From the NCBI RefSeq assembly GCF_958979055.1, contig NC_084891.1, forward strand, positions 30,004,001-30,068,000: 64,000 nt of DNA, in the 5' to 3' direction. Below the pieces are notes generated by a model. The model saw only the letters and a list, made by a program, of their open reading frames with translations, made no database searches and had not been told where the DNA came from. The translations under genes were made by a program, and so were the position numbers. Positions 31,242-42,900 of this stretch are shown one piece after another. Position 1 is the stretch's first letter. Each line of letters starts with the position of its first letter. This DNA is from Alnus glutinosa (lineage: Eukaryota; Streptophyta; Magnoliopsida; Fagales; Betulaceae).

Positions 31242-34200
31242 ATGCACCTGAGCGAGAACGAAGGCATAGAGGGGAACACCTTCGTGGTGACCGGTGGGCT
31301 GGGGTTCGTCGGGTCCGCTCTTTGCTTGGAGCTCGTAAGAAGAGGCGCTCGCCTGGTCCGATCCTTTGACCTCCGAACAGCATCGCCTTGGTCTCACCGC
31401 CTCAAAGAGCATGGTGTCCACTGCATCCAAGGTCCGATCTTCCATTTCCATACTACTTTCTTCTTCTAACCATCGATTTTCGGTGCTTTACCATTTAATC
31501 TGAGCTTTCCTTTGGAACACTGGATTGATTGATCTAGCTTGACCTTTACGGATTAAGATCTTTTACATTTTTTTTTTAGCATAATGATGGAGGAGTTTAA
31601 AATTATAATGATTTTTTTAAAAAAAATTAAATGGATCAGATTTTGGCCATTTATCATGTTGAGTATGCAGGTGCGAGTGTAAAAGAATCAAGTCTCAGGT
31701 TGGAAAATATCGTAAGCGTGAATGGATATTATATCGCAATTGGGTCCAAACCATTAGCTTAAATGTTTGGATTAAGTGTAGTTTGGTTTAGCATTTCAAA
31801 ACTTGAGATTTGAAAAAATAGTGAATTTAAAAAATGTAGGCTATTGGTAAAATCGCGGTTTGACATTTTAAATCGCAATTTCGCCTTCAAAATCTTGATT
31901 TTTTCTTGCAATCTGAAAACATGGATTTTTTTTCCACGTTTTCAAACTTTTTTTTTTTAATTTTATAAAATAATAAAAAAAAAAAATGGACTTCCAAATG
32001 GGGACACTTATGTGATTTGTTTAAAAATGAAATTTTAGCCTGCAAAATCGCGGGCCAAATTGATAAGCGGTGTTGAGTATACCCATTATTTCCTCTTGAT
32101 TTGTTCTTTATTTCATTGTAGGTTACTGCCTTGTATATTAAGATGAGGTGTGAAATTTGAACCATTCAATTAAATGTTATCCTAAGAATGTATTAGAGTT
32201 TGGTTTTATGATAGTTAGAACATTTGCCATATATAGTGAACATGGGGTTTCTTTTAAATGCTTTGAGTAAACAGCTTTATGTTCTTTGCTGAGTCACTTT
32301 GACCCAAAATTTTGATAATGGTATGGGATGTTGTGAACAGGGGATGTTGTGCGCGAAAAAGATGTTGAGAGAGCACTGCGTGGTGTGGACTGTGTATTCC
32401 ACCTGGCTTCATACGGCATGTCAGGAAAAGAAATGCTGCAGTTCGGTCGTGTTGATGAGGTCAATATAAATGGGACCTGCCATGTGTTGGACGCTTGCCT
32501 TGAGCATGGGGTCAAAAGGCTTGTTTATGTGAGCACACACAATGTTGTGTTTGGGGGAAAGGAGATTGTGAACGGCAATGAGGCCTTACCTTATTTCCCA
32601 ATAGATGATCATGTTGATGCATATGGTCGTAGTAAATCAGTTGCCGAACAGTTGGTTCTAAAGAGCAATGGTCGTCGTTTCAAGTAAGTTTTTGGTTTTT
32701 CATTCCTTATTTTTCACAGCTCCATAAGTTATTGTGTTGTGGTCTGGTTTCTTTGTCTCGGATATTGATATCGGGCAGCACATGGGACTACCTTTTGAAG
32801 CAATATTTTTTCGGACAAAAATGGGTACTGATATTGAGCATGCTTTTGTAATAATATGTATCAAAATGATGCTGTGGCTGTGAATATGTAGTAGGAAAGA
32901 AAGGTTGTAGATGGAGAATAAAGATTAAAGATGGGAATCCATCATATGGGTTTAGAGTTAAAACCTCATTGTTTTATTGATGTCTTTAACCTTTTTCATA
33001 AAACAAATTAAAGATAGTATATATAGTTTGTCCAAGTTCAGTTATGTGCTGGTAGCTTCTTTTGTAGATTTCAATATATTTGTTGTCTGTCGTGATGGTA
33101 TGTCTTGTGGGTTCCAAGTTTTTTGTTGTTGTTGTTGTTGTTGTTGTTGTGAAGTATCATTACAAGTTGTGGGTTTTTCTGTGATGTATAGGAATAAGGA
33201 TCGCAATTGTCTTTATACCTGTGCGGTTCGTCCCGCGGCTATATATGGACCAGGTGAAGAGAGACACCTGCCTAGGATAGTATCCCTAGCAAAGAAAGGT
33301 CTGCTGCCGTTCAAAATTGGTGAAGCAAGTGTAAAAACAGACTGGATTTATGTGGATAACCTTGTACTTGCACTGATATTGGCAAGCATGGGACTGTTGG
33401 ATGACATTCCTGGGAAAGAAAAACATCCAGTAGCTGCTGGCCAGCCATACTTTGTATCTGATGGTAAATAATCCAGTAATGCTTTGAAATTTAAGAAAAT
33501 ATTTTTGGAACTGCATCATGAGTTTCTTAGATAATGAGAAGAATGCTTAAACTGTGAAAGGAAGAACTGACTTAACCGTTTTTACAGGGTGTCCAGTGAA
33601 CACTTTTGAATTCATCCGACCTCTGCTCAGAAGTTTGGATTATGACCTGCCAAAAGCTTCCTTGTCTGTTCCCCATGCACTTCTTCTGGGGAGGATTTTT
33701 GGGGGCATCTATACAATGTTGTATCCATGGTTGAATCGGTGGTGGCTTCCTCAGCCATTGATGCTTCCTGCTGAAGCATACAAGGTTCGTTCCATCTTTC
33801 ATGCTGAATATAATTCAGGTTTGTTTATTGGTCCATTGCTGCATTCCTAGAAGTGGAGTCAAACAGAATTAAGATTTGAATTGTCATCAGGAAACCAGTC
33901 TCCATGCATTTTATTAAGCCTCTCTGAGAAGGACAAGGATGTTTTGCCTGCAATATGGCTATTGAATTTTTAATCACACTTTATTTGTACTTTTTTGGTG
34001 AGGTCCGACTATCCTCAAGTCCAAAGTTCATCTTTTGCTGTCCTCGTAGGCCAACTTATTATTGATAAAGAAGTATAATGCACTAGCATCTTGATTAGTA
34101 GTCTGTTTCACTACCATGATTAAGATGGTCCACAATTTATGCTACTCTTTTAGGTTAAGCCATCAACAGATGAACTGCTCTTTAATGTTGATAGTTTAGT

Positions 34201-34954
34201 TAGCTATCCTTGTTCCATATCACTGTATAGATACTATGAACTATGACGAATTTGGGTAGTGTGCCTATTTAGAGTAATGCTACTCTTCACACCTATTTTA
34301 TACCGGTTGACATGACGTGTTTTAAGTGGCTTCTCAAGTCCACAACTTCAAAAAACAAAAGGAAAGCTACTTAAAACACGCTACAATAGCCAATGTGAAA
34401 TGGGCGTGATAAATGAATATGAAGAGTAGTTTTACTCGCCTATTTATATAAGAGAAATGCTAGATACAATAATTGTGAATACCGTATCATATTTGCTGAA
34501 TTGGTCACCTATTGGACAGGTTGGTGTTACCCATTACTTCTCTTTCCTTAAAGCAAAGGAGGAGCTTGGCTATGTCCCAATGGTGACCCCTCAAGAGGGT
34601 ATGTCTGCAACCATCTCTTACTGGCAACAGAGAAAGAGGAAATCTCTGGATGGTCCTACTATATATGCGTGGCTATTCTGTGTCATCGGAATGAGCACAC
34701 TATTCTGCGCTGCTTTTTTACCAGACATAGGACCTGTGTCACTCTTCAGAGCTATGAGTCTTTTCCTCTTCCGGTCAATGAGGATAGTAAGGATTGTATT
34801 TGTTCTAGCTGCATCACTACATATTGGTGAGGCTATATATGCGTGGCACCTGGCAAAAAGGGTTGATCCCACAAATACAAGTGGATGGTTTTGGCAGACT
34901 TTTGCTCTTGGAATCTTTTCATTGCGTTTTCTGTTGAAGAGAGCGAGGGAGTAA
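31242..34954 (+). CDS. SDR42E-type short-chain dehydrogenase/reductase, copy A
   Basis: Five exons: 31,242-31,431; 32,341-32,683; 33,192-33,463; 33,588-33,784; 34,520-34,954. Total 478 aa. This is an extended short-chain dehydrogenase of the 3-beta-hydroxysteroid dehydrogenase / SDR42E group. Seen: NAD(P)-binding TGGLGFVGS (residues 17-25), HLASYG, and the catalytic YxxxK as YGRSK (about 158-162) preceded by VYVST; then RPAAIYGPGE and DWIYVDNLV, standard for the group. The C-terminal exon adds several hydrophobic segments (YAWLFCVIGMSTLFCAAF; IVFVLAASLHIGEAIYAW; TFALGIFSLRFLL), so the protein is probably membrane-anchored, likely in the endoplasmic reticulum, ending in KRARE. The substrate is not known; a sterol or other hydroxy-lipid is a family-based guess. 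The start gives MHLSENEGIEGNTFVVTGG. Confidence 0.9.
33119..33151 (+). repeat. (GTT)n microsatellite in SDR copy A intron 2
   Basis: About ten TTG units just before exon 3. The equivalent position in copy B (41,931-41,948) is a plain poly-T run, so the tract has changed since duplication. Confidence 0.85.
34272..34438. mobile_element. MITE, GAGTAATGCTA family, in SDR copy A intron 4
   Basis: The hairpin starts GAGTAATGCTACTCTTCAC and ends with the near inverse. Perfect 8-base flanks CCTATTTA (34,264-34,271 and 34,439-34,446) are its target-site duplication, fitting a hAT-type element. The same insertion is at the same place in copy B, so it is older than the duplication. Confidence 0.85.
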
Positions 34955-35261
34955 GAGAATCCATTTTCTATGTTCCTGTATGCAGTTTCAAGATTTAAAA
35001 GAAAAGGAAAGAAGAATAGGAACTGGAATAGAGCTTACACTATTAAAATTCTGTCAGAATGAAAGCTGGAATAAGTTTATTCAGCTATTCAATGATAATT
35101 CACTGATTGCTTTTTCACAAAATAGTAGTCTTGATTTAGCAGGGCACGTCAAGCTTTCATTGATTTCAACCAATCATTGTCATTTTTTTTTCCTTAACGT
35201 ACAGTACGTTGAGTTAATCTGCATCTGGGTTTGATCCTTGTTCATGATGTATAATATTGGG

Positions 35262-35456
35262 ATAGAGAAGGTGGAAGTTGATGCAAATAGGCAGAAGGTG
35301 GTGGTCACAGGATATGCACATCGGAACAAAATTCTTAAAGCAGTAAGGAGAGGTGGTCTGAAAGCTGACTTCTGGTCTGCCCAGAATGAGCTCCTAAGTT
35401 CTTATACCAGTGCGAGTTGTGGAAGCTTGAGATTCAGCAACTTCAACTTCTTTTAG
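35262..35456 (+). pseudogene. Truncated HMA-domain gene (last exon only)
   Basis: Codes for GIEKVEVDANRQKVVVTGYA to SCGSLRFSNFNFF, nearly identical to exon 3 of the HMA gene at 29.9-30.05 kb. Exons 1 and 2 lie outside the duplicated unit and are absent. The splice acceptor ATATAG|GG of the parent is here ATATTGGG, so the exon could not be spliced normally either. The final Asn codon is lost. It is a remnant created by the duplication breakpoint. Confidence 0.85.
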
Positions 35457-36688
35457 AAGCTTTCCTTTCCTTTTCTTCTTTGTGGGATCATATACTAAGG
35501 TTGTGTCTGTGTACGTCTTCATATTTCCATAATATACATTTTTTGTATTCTCTGTCCCTTTTTCTTTTACGAAAGAACTGTCCCATGTTCAATGAAGATG
35601 CATAGAGTGGAATGGAAGAGTCTTCAAGTTTTGCAGCTTAATTTGCCAAGTGCTCTAGACTCAAATATTGTATTAAATTAAAATTCTTGAATTTTGTTCT
35701 GGAATTGGATGGCTGGTCTAACATGAAAATAAGATTTCTGTACCACAAACCTTTGCTCTCTGGTCCCTCCAGATCCTGGTAATCGCATTCGAATTCTTCG
35801 AGGACTGCTTGACATGCATGGCTAGACACTAATTGAACCCAAAAATTTAATTATTTAATTAATATTTTAATATTATTTTTTTATAATTTTTATTTTGATA
35901 TTATGTTAAATTATTAATTATTTTAAAAGTTTAAATTAATAAAAAAATATATATATTTAATTAATATTTTAACACACAATAACACATCAGCTAGCCCTTC
36001 ATTTTTTGTCAAAATATTAAATGGCCATTAGACCATTGAATAAATTTAATTTTTTTAAAAATTGAATAAATTGAACTTAATATAGAAGTAAAAACAACTC
36101 TTTTTCACTATGTTGATTAAAAAAAAAATTAATACTCTTTTTCACTATATTTTATCTGTCTCACCATAAGACAAGCAGGTATAGTAAATTGAATGGTACT
36201 AGGATATTATAACTTTTTTAATAGAGAAATAATATATATATTACATTACATTTTTATCTTACAATGTTGATGTGGTAATTTTAACTAACTGTTGATAAAT
36301 ATAAAATGACTAATTTAAGGATTGGTTAAAATTACCATATTAGAATTGTAAGATAAAATAAATTAAAAAATTAAAATTGCTTTTTATTAAAAACTTCTTA
36401 CTAATTAATTTAACAGTTTACATTATACTTATCACGTTAATTGTTAATGAAATGTTAATTGCCATGTGATGCTGATTTGCATAAATTACAATAAAAGTTA
36501 TATTACTTGAGCTTATATGGGCTTTGGGCTGATGGGGACTGAGATATGAGTCGGACCCGAAATTGCCAAAACCTTTCATGTACGGAAACGAATCAAGAGC
36601 CGATTAGATATTTTAAAGGGGTAAAATTGTTATTTTATTTTATTTGACCATTTTCCACTGCCACGTCACGCCAACAGGAAACGATCTC

Positions 36689-36854
36689 TTAAAAATGATT
36701 TTTATACAACACATTAGTGCACAACAATTACACACCAAGACACATTGGTGAGACTCATGCATGTTGGTCCCAAATGCATGAGCCCCACCAATATTTCTTG
36801 TCATGTAATTGTTGTGCACCAATGTGTTATGTGTTGTGCAACTAACCCATCCCG
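36689..36854. mobile_element. MITE upstream of SDR copy B, with CGATCTC target-site duplication
   Basis: The insert carries inverted ends around ACAACACAT...GTGCACAACAATTACA and is flanked by CGATCTC on both sides (36,682-36,688 and 36,855-36,861). Unit A has the uninterrupted site (CGATGTCCTCGTACTTG near 31,170), so the insertion is younger than the duplication. It lies about 80 bases upstream of the SDR copy-B start codon, in the leader or promoter. Confidence 0.85.
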
Positions 36855-36935
36855 CGATCTCCTCCTACTTGTAAATTTGTAATGTCCGACTCGTCTTGGA
36901 GACTATTTTGTGAGGAAACAAAGCAAAGAGAGAAA

Positions 36936-39900
36936 ATGTACCTGAGTGAGAATGAAGGCATAGAGGGGAACACCTTCGTGGTGACCGGTGGGCTGGGGTT
37001 TGTGGGGTCCGCTCTCTGCTTGGAGCTCGTGAGAAGAGGCGCTCGCCAAGTCCGATCCTTTGATCTCCGAACCGCATCGCCTTGGTCTCACCGCCTCAAA
37101 GACCACGGTGTCCACTGCATCCAAGGTCTGATCTTCCATTTCCATACTACTTTTTTCTTCTAACCATCGATTTTCTGTGCTTTTGATAGGATTCTCACTT
37201 CTCGAACCTTCCTCTTTGTTGAGTCCCTATGTTTGTTTAGTTCCTATGCCTTGAACCTTTCTATTTGTTGAGTCCCTATGCTTTTGATTGTTTAATTTCT
37301 GCAAGATACAATGTCTTTCATTAATTTTTCTCTACAAATTACGTACAATGTTCTCATTAAACTCAATTTAGCTTGTTTTCCCCTATATAAAGCTGTAGAT
37401 GCCGTATGGCAAGGACATTGAAGAAAAACTACCTTTGCTTGAAGCAAATATTGGAGGCTCGATCCCCTTGAAGTGATCTCTTCTTTCTCCTTTTCTCCTA
37501 TTTCTTTAATTTCTCTTTATAGAATCCATTAGATCCTATCATTTGGTATCAGAGCGTTCGTTCTTGGGCTATTGGCTACAAAAAAAAAAAAATTCCCCTT
37601 TATGTTGGTGGTTCTCTTCCCTATTGCCGCCGCTATGGTGGTAGTGGAACCGTGACGTGGTAGTTCGTTACCCAGTCAATCATGGAGCTTTGGCGTGAGC
37701 TGCTGGTTTGTGTGGTGAAATCAAAGTCGTTGCTAAATTTTTATTTGAAGAAAAAAAACTGTTGTTTGGCTACAGGTTTAGCATATTTTGGTGTGCTTTC
37801 TTTCCTGCCTATTCCAGTATAATGATACACTTATTCTTGTTTTCGGCTTATGTTATTCTGGTTTTGTTCTTGGACTTGCCAGTTTGGCTGTGGGTTTAAG
37901 ACAACTTTAGGTCAAATTTTATTATTCTACCAATAGCCTATTCCGGATAATGGCACAAAAAAAAAGAAGGTTTAAGCCCTACACACGCAACCAGAAGTGT
38001 GTGCTAGGAATTTCTGATTTAACAGCTTATTCAATGGGCTCCACTAGTAATACGACACGCAAGGAGGACACTCCACTAGAGACAGTTTGACTCCGGATTT
38101 CTAAAGCAGTTAAAGGAGCTTATTACGCAAGTCATCCAGGAAGAACGTAGCACGGGCCAATCTCCACCTCAAACCCCACTTGCAACACGACATCGCAATC
38201 GTGACTACAATCCTCGACACATGAAGATGGACTTTCCTCGATGGGATGAAGATGACCCATCCGGTTGGGTGTCAAGGGTGGAACGATTTTTTCATTATCA
38301 TAGAACGCCAGAAGCCTCTAGGGTTGACATTGCATTCATCCATCTTGAAGGTGAAGCCATTCAATGGTATGATTGGTTTGAAGCAAGTCATGGGTTGCCC
38401 ACCTGGGCGACATTTGTGGAAAGGCTTTTAGTACGATTTGGCCCCTCCGCATTTGAGGATGTCGACGGTGAACTAGCAAAGATCTGACAAACCTCCACAG
38501 TTAGTAAATATCAAAGCCGATTTGAGCGCTTGGCCAATCGTACCAATGATTGGTCGGAGAGACAACTATTCAGTACATTCGTCGAGGGACTTCAACCCGA
38601 TATTAGGAGAGAAGTCAAGACTTACAGGCCGCGGACCATAGTAGCTGCATTTTCATTTGCAAGAGTACAGGAAGAAAAGCTTAGTGAAGAAACACGCCAA
38701 ACAACTCAGGCAATCAGTAGGCCAGTCGCTGATGAGAATGGCTCTTCTTCAACTCCAATCCGGAAGACTGCCCATTTGACCCAAGAAGAACTTAAAGAAA
38801 AAACAGTCAGAGAGGCTTTACTAGCATTGTGATGAGAAGTGGCATAGAGGGCACATGTGCAAACAAGGGAAACTACTTATGATCGAGCCGATGGTGGAAC
38901 AAATGGCACTAGAAATGGACAGTGACAAGGCTGCACAAGAAGATGATGAGCCTATTGGTGGAGACAACGACGAGGTGACTTACACTATACATGCCTTGGC
39001 CAGCTGCTCAAACCCACAAACCACGAAGGTTAATGGTCTCCTTAAGCGCCAGCAAGTTACAATATTGATTGACATAGGTAGCACTGATAACTTCCTTAAT
39101 GCGAGTATTGCACAAAGATTCTCAATTCCAACAGAGGATTGCGAGCCATTTGATGTCACACTTGATGGGGGTACCTTGACGTGTAAAAATAAGTGCTCAA
39201 ATGTTAAGTTCGCAGTGCAGGATCTGGAGCTGCGAGTTGATTTGTACTTATTATCGCTTGGTGATTACAAGGTGGTCTTGGGCATTGAATGGTTGAGGAC
39301 TCTTGGCGATGTAATGCGGAATTTCTCCAAGCTAACCATGAAATTTACTCTGAACGGGAAAAGAGTCATAGTCCGAGGGAAACGTGGTAACACCGTCACC
39401 ACTATCAATAGCCACTACATGGAACACATTTTGACGAAGACCTGTAAAGGCTACTTGCTACAATTGAGAAGTGAAACTACAACAATGTCCAAAGAATCCA
39501 GGTCCCATGATCACCGGATTCCCCTCTTGCCTAGGAGTGCACCAACCTATGAGGGACTGTACCGCTACCCTCACTTTCAAACAACAGAGATTGAAAGGAT
39601 TATGCATAAGATGCGGGTTGTTGGCCTTATCAGACCTAGTATCAGTCCCTCTTCTTTTATAGTATTACTAGTACGCAAAAAGGATGAATCATGGTGCTTG
39701 TGTGTGGACTACCGTGCTTTAAGCGGTATTACTCTTAAAAATAAGTATCCTATTCCTGTGATAAATGAGTTACTTTATGAATTGGGAGGAGCACACCAAT
39801 TCTCTAAATTGGATCTTCGCTCTGGTTATCATGAAATTCGAGCCCGTCATGTGTCAGAGGCCGCCTTTTCATTGGTACCCAACCTTAAGGGCAATGTTGA

Positions 39901-42900
39901 CTTTAAGGGAGGGGGAATGATAGGATTCTCAATTCTCGAACCTTCCTCTTTGTTGAGTCCCTATATTTGTTTAGTTCCCATGCCTTGAACCTTTCCATTT
40001 GTTGAGTCCCTATGCTTTTGAGTGTTTAATTTCTACAAGATACAATGTCTTTCATTAATTGTTTTCTACAAATTACAATGTTTTCATTAAACTCAATTCA
40101 GCTTGTTTTCCCCTATATAAAGCTGTAGATGCCGTATGGCAAGGACATTGAAGAAAAACTACCTTTGCTTGAAGCAAATATTGGAGGCCCGATCCCTTCG
40201 AAGTGATCTCTTCTTTCTCATTTTCTCCTATTTCTTTAATTTCTCTTTATAGAATCCATTGGATCCTATCAGCTTTACCATTTAATCTGAGCTTTCCTTT
40301 GCCTTTGGAACATTGAATTGATTGATCTAGCCTCACCTTTATAGATTAAGATCTTTTACAATTTTTTTTTTTTAGCATAATTATGGAGGAGTTTAAAATT
40401 ATAACGATTTTTTTTTAAAATTAAATGGATCAGATTTTGGCCATATATCATGTTGAGTATGCAGGGTGAGTGTAAAGGAATTAAGTCTCAGGTTGGAAAA
40501 TATCGTAAGCGTGAATGAGTATTATACCGCCATTAGGTCCAAACCATTAGCTTAAATGTTTGGATGAAGTGTAGTTTGGTTTAGCATTTCAAAACTTGAG
40601 ATTTGAAAAAAATAGTGATTTTAAAAAATGTAAGCGATCGGTAAAATCGCAGTTTGACATTTTAAATCGCAGTTTCGCCTTCAAAATCTTAATTTTTTCT
40701 TGCAATATGAAAACGTGGATTTTTTTTCCACGTTTTCAACCTTTTTTTTTTTTTTTTTTTTAATTTTATAAAAAAAAATAATAAAAAAAAATGGACTCCC
40801 AAATGGGGACACTAATGTGATTTTGTTTAAAAATGAAATTTTAGCTTGCAAAATCGCGGGCCATATTGATAAGCGGTGTTGAGTATACCCATTATTTCCT
40901 CTTGATTTGTTTTTTATTTCATTGTAGGTTTCTGCCTTGTATATTAAGATGAGGTGTGAAATTTGAACCATTCAATTAAATGTTATTCTAAGAATGTATT
41001 AGAGTTTGGTTTTATGATAGTTAGAACATTTGCCATATATATAGTGAACATGGGGTTTCTTTTAAATGCTTTGAGTAAACAGCTTTATGTTCTTTGCTGA
41101 GTCACTTTGACCCAAAATTTTGATAATGGTATGGTATGTTGTGAACAGGGGATGTTGTGCGCAAAAAAGATGTTGAGAGAGCACTGCGTGGTGTGGACTG
41201 TGTATTCCACCTGGCTTCATACGGCATGTCAGGTAAAGAAATGCTCCAGTTCGGTCGTGTTGATGAGGTCAATATAAATGGGACCTGCCATGTGTTGGAC
41301 GCTTGCCTTGAGCATGGGGTCAAAAGGCTTGTTTATGTGAGCACACACAATGTTGTGTTTGGGGGAAAGGAGATTGTGAACGGCAATGAGGCCCTACCTT
41401 ATTTCCCAATAGATGATCATGTTGATGCATATGGTCGTAGTAAATCAGTTGCCGAACAGTTGGTTCTAAAGAGCAATGGTCGTCGTTTCAAGTAAGTTTT
41501 TGGTTTTTATTTTTCGCAGCTCCATAAGATATTGTGCTGTGGTGTGGTTTCTTTTGTCTCGGATATTGATATCGGGCAGCACATGGGACTACCTTCTGAA
41601 GCGATATTTTTTGGGACAAAATGGGTGCTGATATTGACCATGCTTTTGTGATAATATGTATCAAAATGATGATGTGGCTGTGAATACATTTGCAGGAAAG
41701 AAAGGTTGTAGATGGAGAATAAAGATTAAAGATGGGAATGCATCATATATATGGGTTTAGAGTTAAAACCTCATTGTTTCATTGATGTCTTTAACTTTTT
41801 TCATAAAGCAAATTGAAGATAGTGTATGTAGTTTGTCCAAGTTCAGTTATGTGCGGGTAGCTTCTTTTGTAGATTTCAATATATCTGTTGTCTGCTGTGA
41901 TGGTATGCCTTGTGGGTTGGGTTCCAAGTTTTTTTTTTTTTTTTTTTTGTTGTGAAGTATCATTAAAAGTTGTGGGGTTTTCTGCGATGTATAGGAATAA
42001 GGATTGCAATTGTCTTTATACCTGTGCGGTTCGTCCCGCGGCTATATATGGACCAGGTGAAGAGAGACACCTGCCTAGGATAGTATCCCTAGCAAAGAAA
42101 GGTCTGCTGCCGTTCAAAATTGGTGAAGCAAGTGTAAAAACAGACTGGGTTTATGTGGATAACCTTGTACTTGCACTGATATTGGCAAGCATGGGACTGT
42201 TGGATGACATTCCTGGGAAAGAAAAACATCCAATTGCTGCTGGCCAGCCATACTTTGTATCTGATGGTAAATAATCCAGAAATGCTTTGAAATTTAAGAA
42301 AATATTTTTCGAACTGCATCATGAGTTTCTTAGATAATGAGAAGAATGCTTAAACTGTGAAAGGAAGAACTGACTTAACCGTACGTTTTTACAGGGTGTC
42401 CAGTGAACACTTTTGAATTCATCCGACCTCTGCTCAGAAGTTTGGATTATGACCTGCCAAAAGCTTCCTTATCTGTTCCCCGTGCACTTCTTCTGGGGAG
42501 GATTTTTGGGGGCATCTATACATTGTTGTATCCATGGTTGAATCGGTGGTGGCTTCCTCAGCCATTGATGCTTCCTACTGAAGTATACAAGGTTCGTTCC
42601 ATCTTTCATGCTGAATATAATTCAGGTTTGTTTAATATTGGTCCATTGCTGCATTCCTAGAAGTGGAGTCAAACAGAATTAAGATTTAAATTGTCATCAG
42701 GAAACCAGTCTCCATGCATTTTATTAAGCCTCTCTGAGAAGGACAAGGATGTTTTGCCTGCAATATGGCTATTGAATTTTTAGTCACACTTTATTTGTAC
42801 TTTTTTGGTGAGGTCCGACTATCCTCAAGTCCAGAGTTCCATCTTTTGCTGTCCTCGTAGGCCAACTTATTATTGATAAAGAAGTATAATGCACTAGCAT

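Larger units (their letters stand above)
29662..35076 (+). repeat. Tandem segmental duplication, unit A
   Basis: Runs from inside intron 2 of the HMA gene through the whole first SDR42E-like gene to CTGGAATAAGT. Unit B (35,079-43,962) repeats it in the same orientation, including introns and the intron-4 MITE. Confidence 0.9.
37184..40271 (+). mobile_element. Ty3/Gypsy LTR retrotransposon (fossil) in SDR copy B intron 1
   Basis: The element of 3,088 bases has two LTRs (37,184-37,541 and 39,918-40,271), each starting TGATAGG and ending CCTATCA, and a 5-base target duplication GCTTT (37,179-37,183 and 40,272-40,276). A primer-binding site of initiator tRNA-Met type follows the 5' LTR, and a purine-rich tract (39,906-39,917) precedes the 3' LTR. 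Internal parts seen in order: gag, an aspartic protease, and part of a reverse transcriptase, all of Gypsy type. It is broken, with several breaks, and is shorter than a full element of this class. The two LTRs differ at about 15 positions plus one short gap by eye (roughly 4%), so it is of modest age and younger than the SDR duplication, since copy A has the empty site. Confidence 0.93.

Noticed and set aside
31051-31451. Frames of 95-112 codons antisense to SDR exon 1
   Set aside because: Shadow frames of the SDR coding exon; the same pattern recurs at copy B.
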